NCBI RefSeq assembly: GCF_000725885.1
Contig: NZ_JODR01000041.1
Span: forward strand, 1-36,445
Source of the DNA: Streptomyces albus subsp. albus
GTDB lineage: Bacteria; Actinomycetota; Actinomycetes; Streptomycetales; Streptomycetaceae
Direction of reading: 5' to 3'
Length of the DNA: 36,445 bases
Below the pieces are notes generated by a model. That model did no database searches. It had not been told where the DNA came from and was given only the letters and a program-made list of their open reading frames with translations. The position numbers and the translations under genes were made by a program. Positions 32,289 through 36,445 of this stretch are shown in pieces (positions within the stretch are counted from its first letter, which is position 1; every line of letters begins with the position of its first letter).

Positions 32289-34076
32289 GTGTCCCGCTCC
32301 GGTACGCCGTCCGCCCGCCGCTCCCCCGACGCCCCGCCGCCGACCGGCCGGCGGCGTGCGACCGGTCTGCTCGGCCGGCCCCGGCGCGTCTCGTCGCAGG
32401 TGCTGCTGATGCAACTGGCCGTCCTCACCGGTGTGACAGCGGTGGCGACCGGGCTCTTCCTCGCACCGTTCAGCGCCCAGCTCGACGACCAGGCGTCCCG
32501 CCGCGCGCTGGCCATCGCCCAGACCACGGCCGCCGAACCGGGCCTGGACGAACTGCTGACCGAACGCCCCGGCCCCTCCCGCGACGGCCCCGTCCAGCGG
32601 CTGGCCGAACGGGTGCGCCGCGCCACCGGTGCCAGCTATGTGGTGGTGATGGACACGCGCGGCATCCGCTGGTCGCACGCGGAACCGGACCGGATCGGCC
32701 GGCGGGTCTCCACCGACCCGGGCCCCGCGCTGGCGGGCCACGAGGTGCACCACATCGACGAGGGCACCCTGGGACGGTCCGCACGTGGCAAGGTGCCGCT
32801 CCGCGACGACGAAGGACGCGTCGTGGGGGCCGTCTCCGTCGGGATCGCCTACGACAGCGTGCGCGACCGTTTCCTGCGTGCCGTACCCGGACTGATCGCC
32901 TACGCGGGCGGGGCGCTCGGCGCGGGCGCCCTGGCCGCGCTCCTCCTGGCCCGGCGGCTCCAGAAACGCACCCACGACCTGGCCTTCTCCGACATCACCG
33001 CGCTGCTGGCCGAACGGGAGGCGATGCTGCACGGCATCAAGGAGGGCGTCGTCGCGCTGGACGCGGCGGGCAGGATACGGCTCGTCAACGACGAGGCCCA
33101 GCGGCTGCTCGACCTGTCGCCCCGGCACCTCGGGCTGTCGCCGCACGAAGCGCTGGGCCCCGGGCGCACGGCCAGGCTGCTGGCCGGCGACGTGTCCGGT
33201 TCCGACCTGCTGACCGTCAGCGGCGGCCGGGTGCTGGTGGCCAACCGGATGCCGACCGCGGACGGCGGCGCCGTCGCCACCCTGCGGGACCGCACGGAAC
33301 TGGAGCTGCTGGGCCGCGAACTGGACGGATCGCAGGGCCTCATCGACGCCCTCCGTGCCCAGGACCACGAGCACGCCAACCGGATGCACATCCTGCTCGG
33401 CCTGCTCCAACTGGGCATGGTGGAGGACGCCGTCACCTATCTGAGCGAAGCGGTCGGGGTGCACCGGGCCACGGCGGAGGAGATCACCGGCCATGTGCAC
33501 GACCCGATGCTCGCCGCGCTGCTGGTCGGCAAGGCGACCGTGGCGGCCGAACGCGGCGTCGCCCTGCGGCTCGCTCCCGGCACCCTGCTGCCCGACCGGC
33601 TGGTGGACCCGCCGGAACTGGCGACAGTGCTGGGCAACCTCGTCGACAACGCGCTGGACGCGACGGCGGGCACCACCGGGGGCCAGGTGGAGATCTCCCT
33701 CGGTCAGGCGCCCGATCACGGGCCGACCGCTGTCCTACTGCGCGTCGCCGACAACGGTCCCGGCGTACCGGCCCGGCACCGGGAGGCCGTCTTCACCGAA
33801 GGGTGGTCCACCAAGGAGCCTCCGGCGCACGGCAGGAGAGGGCTGGGTCTGGCTCTGGTGCGGCGCCTCGCGGAACGGCACGGCGGCAGCGCGGAGATCG
33901 GCCGGAGCCCGTACGGCGGCGCGGAGATCACCGTCGTCCTGCCCCAGGCGCTGCACTCCCAGGACAGTGGGCGAGAGCCCGGTGACCGAGCAGGAGCCGC
34001 ACCGGGGGACGTTCCGAAGGGCGGGCGGGGCGCGGAGGCGGGCGCCACCGGTCTCATACCGCGCCCGCGCCGGTGA
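32289..34076 (+). CDS. CitA/DcuS-type sensor histidine kinase, apparently orphaned
   Basis: This 595-aa kinase has two membrane helices (about 38-60 and 198-221) flanking an extracytoplasmic PDC/Cache sensor domain, a PAS domain (about 240-330), a short DHp helix with the phospho-His H360 (DHEHANRMH) and a HATPase with NLVDNALDA, VADNGPGVP and GRRGLGLALV. This class senses small carboxylates such as citrate or fumarate. The GTG at 32289 (GAGG ribosome site) is preferred to the GTG at 32253. No response regulator gene follows; instead the last ~45 residues are an atypical tail that runs 23 bp into the convergent symporter gene. Confidence 0.88.
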   Translation: MSRSGTPSARRSPDAPPPTGRRRATGLLGRPRRVSSQVLLMQLAVLTGVTAVATGLFLAPFSAQLDDQASRRALAIAQTTAAEPGLDELLTERPGPSRDGPVQRLAERVRRATGASYVVVMDTRGIRWSHAEPDRIGRRVSTDPGPALAGHEVHHIDEGTLGRSARGKVPLRDDEGRVVGAVSVGIAYDSVRDRFLRAVPGLIAYAGGALGAGALAALLLARRLQKRTHDLAFSDITALLAEREAMLHGIKEGVVALDAAGRIRLVNDEAQRLLDLSPRHLGLSPHEALGPGRTARLLAGDVSGSDLLTVSGGRVLVANRMPTADGGAVATLRDRTELELLGRELDGSQGLIDALRAQDHEHANRMHILLGLLQLGMVEDAVTYLSEAVGVHRATAEEITGHVHDPMLAALLVGKATVAAERGVALRLAPGTLLPDRLVDPPELATVLGNLVDNALDATAGTTGGQVEISLGQAPDHGPTAVLLRVADNGPGVPARHREAVFTEGWSTKEPPAHGRRGLGLALVRRLAERHGGSAEIGRSPYGGAEITVVLPQALHSQDSGREPGDRAGAAPGDVPKGGRGAEAGATGLIPRPRR

Positions 34077-35712
34077 GGGAGCGGACCTCGGTCTCCGCGT
34101 GCCGGCCGGGGTCGGCACGTTCGCGGGACAGCACGGTGCCCAGCCAGCCCGCGAGGAACCCCAGCGGGATCGACACCAGCCCGGGGTTCTCCAGCGGGAA
34201 GTACGCGAAGTCCAGGCCCGGCAGGAAGGAGCGGGGCGTGCCCGAGACGACGGGCGAGAGCACGACGAGCGCGACCGCCGGCAGCAGTCCGCCGTACACC
34301 GCGCACACGGCTCCGCGCGTGGTGAAGCGCCGCCAGAAGAGGGCGTACAGCAGTACGGGGAGGTTCGCCGACGCGGCGACGGCGAACGCGAGTCCCACCA
34401 GGAACGCCACGTTCTGGTCCCGCGCCGGCAGGCTCAGCCCGATGGCCACCGCCCCGATCGCCACGGCCGCACCACGCGCGACGGTCACCTCACTCCCGCG
34501 CCGGCCCTTCCCGGGCTTCGCCGCGCCCGCCGCCTCCGCCGTACGTCCGGGTGAGGGGGACGTCTTCCGCCGGGGTCCGGTCAGTGCGGCGAACACGTCG
34601 TGCGCCACGGCTGCCGAAGCCGCCAGGGTGAGGCCGGACACGACGGCCAGGATGGTGGCGAAGGCGACGGCCGCGACAAGTGCGGCCAGCCCGGCACCGC
34701 CCACGGAACCCGCCCCGCCGCCGAGTTCGACCGACAGCAGCGGCACGGCGGTGTTCCCCGACGGGCTCGCGCCCCGCACCGTGCCGGTGCCCACGAGGGC
34801 CGCCGCCCCGGCGCCGAGAACGATGGTCATCAAATAGAAGGCACCGACGAGACCGACCGCCCACACGACTGAGCGGCGTGCCGCCCGCGCGGTCGGCACG
34901 GTGAAGAACCGCGCCAGGATGTGCGGCAGTCCGGCCGTGCCCAGCACCAGGGCCAGCCCCAGGCTGACGAAGTCCAGCCGCGAGGCCCAGCCCTCGCCCC
35001 CGTACCGCAGGCCGGGCGCCAGGAACTGCGTGCCGTGCCCGCTGTTGCGCGCGGCAGCGGTCAGCAGCGCGCCGAGGTCGCCGCCGAAACGCAGCAGCAC
35101 CAGCACGGTGAGGGTCAGGGCACCCCCCAGCAGCAGCACGGTCTTGACGATCTGGATCCAGGTGGTGGCCCGCATACCGCCCCAGGTGACGTAGCAGACC
35201 ATGAGGGCGCCCACGCCCAGCACCGTCCACGTGTGTGCCGCTCCCCCGGCCTCCCCCAGCAGCAGGGTGACCAGGCTGCCGGCACCGACCATCTGCGCCA
35301 CCAGGTACAGCACGGAGACGGTCACCGAGGCGAGGCCCAGCGCCAGCCGGACGGGCCGCTCCCGCACGCGGGCGGCGACGACGTCCGCGAGGGTGAAGCG
35401 GCCACAGTTGCGCACCAGTTCGGCGACCAGCAGCAGCACGACCAGCCAGGCCACCAGGAAGCCGACGGAGTAGAGCATGCCGTCGTAGCCGTAGAGCGCG
35501 ATGAGTCCGCAGACGCCGAGGAAGGACGCGGCGGACAGGTAGTCGCCGGTGAGGGCGAAACCGTTCTCCACCGGGCTGAACAGCCTGCCGCCCGCGTAGA
35601 ACTCCTCGGCAGAACGGCGTCGTCTGCCGCCCGCCCAGCTGGTGATGGCCAACGTAAGGGCGACGACGGCGCAGAACAGCAGCAGGGTCAACGTCTGGTG
35701 GTGCCCGCTCAC
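34054..35712 (-). CDS. Sodium:solute symporter, ActP/MctC-like
   Basis: This 552-aa SSS-family permease has about 13 membrane helices, the early family signature EEFYAGGRLFSPVENGFALTGDYLSAAS and a loop of charged, flexible sequence at about residues 385-420. Relatives paired with a DUF485 protein import acetate, propionate or pyruvate. The GTG start overlaps the DUF485 stop (GTGA, 35709-35712) and has a GGGAGAG ribosome site within that gene. A carboxylate-sensing kinase sits convergent to it, consistent with carboxylate uptake. Confidence 0.9.
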   Translation of the reverse strand: MSGHHQTLTLLLFCAVVALTLAITSWAGGRRRRSAEEFYAGGRLFSPVENGFALTGDYLSAASFLGVCGLIALYGYDGMLYSVGFLVAWLVVLLLVAELVRNCGRFTLADVVAARVRERPVRLALGLASVTVSVLYLVAQMVGAGSLVTLLLGEAGGAAHTWTVLGVGALMVCYVTWGGMRATTWIQIVKTVLLLGGALTLTVLVLLRFGGDLGALLTAAARNSGHGTQFLAPGLRYGGEGWASRLDFVSLGLALVLGTAGLPHILARFFTVPTARAARRSVVWAVGLVGAFYLMTIVLGAGAAALVGTGTVRGASPSGNTAVPLLSVELGGGAGSVGGAGLAALVAAVAFATILAVVSGLTLAASAAVAHDVFAALTGPRRKTSPSPGRTAEAAGAAKPGKGRRGSEVTVARGAAVAIGAVAIGLSLPARDQNVAFLVGLAFAVAASANLPVLLYALFWRRFTTRGAVCAVYGGLLPAVALVVLSPVVSGTPRSFLPGLDFAYFPLENPGLVSIPLGFLAGWLGTVLSRERADPGRHAETEVRSLTGAGAV

Positions 35713-36197
35713 CGCGCGTCTCTCCCGACCGTGATCGCCGCGGCGCCCGTACCGCGGGTCATCTCCTGGGTGGCCCAGCGCAGTTCCAGCGCGATCCCGT
35801 CCCGGCGCAGCCGTGCGTGCCGCGCATAGAGCCAGGTGAGCAGAAAGGTGGTGGCGAACTGCGCCAGCCCGGCGACCATCGCCACGTTGAGCACCCCTGC
35901 CACCGGCCGCGCCATCAGTCCTGGCGCGCTGACCGCGCACACCACGTAGGCGAGGTACCACAGCAGGAACGCCGCTCCGGCCGGCAGCACGAAACGCCGG
36001 TACCGGCTGCGCACCTGCTGAAACGCGGCACTGCGCTGCACCGACAGGTAGGCGTCGTGCGGGCTGGGCGGCACCGGAGGGTGCTGCGGCGGGACCGCCG
36101 ACGGCTGCGACGCCGGGGACGGATGCGGCGCCTGTGGTGGAACGGCAGGGGAGGACGCTGCCGGGGCGGCGTCGTACCAGTGGTCGTCGAGACGCAT
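35709..36197 (-). CDS. DUF485 membrane protein
   Basis: This 162-aa protein begins MRLDDHWYDA, then has a proline/serine-rich cytosolic segment (to about 50) and a DUF485 domain with two membrane helices (about 73-92 and 103-126). DUF485 proteins accompany ActP-type symporters and are translationally coupled to the symporter here. The ATG at 36197 is chosen because the conserved sequence begins there; an upstream GTG at 36251 is possible. Confidence 0.87.
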   Translation of the reverse strand: MRLDDHWYDAAPAASSPAVPPQAPHPSPASQPSAVPPQHPPVPPSPHDAYLSVQRSAAFQQVRSRYRRFVLPAGAAFLLWYLAYVVCAVSAPGLMARPVAGVLNVAMVAGLAQFATTFLLTWLYARHARLRRDGIALELRWATQEMTRGTGAAAITVGRDAR

Positions 36198-36265
36198 GCC
36201 CCAGGATGTGCGCACCCCGTGGGCGCGCTCAGCCCGATCCGCCCCCTTCACCCCTTCAGGTGAAA

Positions 36266-36298
36266 CTGCCGGGCCTGGCCTCTCACCCGGCCCGGCAG
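36266..36298 (-). terminator. Terminator of parE
   Basis: CTGCCGGGCC (36266-36275) pairs with GGCCCGGCAG (36289-36298), a 10-bp stem with a 13-nt loop, 51 nt beyond the parE stop. Confidence 0.8.
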
Positions 36299-36349
36299 TG
36301 CGTCACGCCCGGTCCTCCCGCGGGGCGTTGACCGCGTGCCCGTAGCAGG

Positions 36350-36445
36350 TCATACGTCGATGCGGGAGCGGTCGAGGGTGGCGGCGGAGGAGCTGATGAA
36401 TTCGCGGCGGGGTGCCACCTCGCTGCCCATGAGGAGGTCGAATGC
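36350..36445 (-). CDS. parE: DNA topoisomerase IV subunit B, C-terminal fragment
   Basis: The last 31 codons and stop of a gene that continues beyond the right edge. The peptide contains FDLLMGSEVAPRREFI and ends TLDRSRIDV, the conserved C-terminus of the GyrB/ParE TOPRIM subunit. It is convergent with parC across the accessory block, so the two topoisomerase IV subunits are encoded about 7 kb apart on opposite strands. Confidence 0.9.
   Translation of the reverse strand, partial: AFDLLMGSEVAPRREFISSSAATLDRSRIDV

Noticed and set aside
30948..33719. 923-codon minus-strand open frame opposite the [2Fe-2S] protein and sensor kinase
   Set aside because: It spans two real genes and an intergenic region, has no recognisable domain, and reflects the rarity of stop codons in G+C-rich DNA.
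31907..33985. 692-codon plus-strand frame overlapping the sensor kinase
   Set aside because: Out-of-frame with the kinase, Arg/Pro/Gly-rich with no domain; the kinase frame carries the conserved boxes.
1..36445. tRNA, rRNA, CRISPR array, transposase or phage genes
   Set aside because: No cloverleaf, spaced repeat array or recombinase motif was found on either strand; the region reads as stable core chromosome.

Overview
The window is high-G+C actinobacterial chromosome and looks like a core Streptomyces region. The evidence is GTG/TTG starts, overlapping GTGA/ATGA junctions, third-position G/C bias in every gene, and a recognisable gene order: dut, cutRS, hemH, sepH, ptsH, parC, parE. I see no tRNA, rRNA, CRISPR array, insertion sequence or prophage gene. 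Names rest on motifs read by eye, not on database searches.

Left part (1-11,600). A tight leftward operon (hotdog thioesterase, dUTPase, DUF3710) diverges from a DUF3093 membrane protein. DUF4193 and a conserved EcsC-like protein follow. The CutR/CutS two-component system has a 9-bp direct repeat upstream that looks like an autoregulatory site, and a 53-aa conserved-looking small protein sits beside it. An inositol-monophosphatase-family enzyme and an Fe-S-type (coproporphyrin) ferrochelatase lie next, divergent from an MFS transporter that overlaps an FAD-linked sugar-lactone oxidase.

Middle part (11,600-26,450). A membrane protein with repeated Asp-Ala-Thr-Arg motifs diverges from the cell-division gene sepH. 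Then come a mercaptopyruvate-type sulfurtransferase, a two-domain VOC protein, thymidine kinase, an alkaline-phosphatase-superfamily phosphodiesterase coupled to DUF5998, and a large GNAT/acyl-CoA-synthetase-like protein acetyltransferase. ptsH (HPr) carries a DasR box. A secreted M23 endopeptidase has a c-di-AMP (ydaO-type) riboswitch in its leader. Two M16 peptidase subunits, one active and one lacking the metal site, form an overlapping pair.

Right part (26,450-36,445). parC and the 3' end of parE (topoisomerase IV) point at each other and bracket a small accessory block: a CobW-family GTPase with a repeat-bearing tail, an iron-box-controlled thioredoxin-like [2Fe-2S] protein, a CitA/DcuS-type sensor kinase whose response regulator appears to be missing, and a DUF485/sodium:solute symporter pair for small carboxylates.

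Points most worth a second look: the iron box that coincides with a leaderless start on a predicted bis-His [2Fe-2S] protein; the apparently lost response regulator; the repeated possible FHA-ligand motifs in the membrane protein beside sepH; the CutR direct repeat; and a run of five probable leaderless genes.
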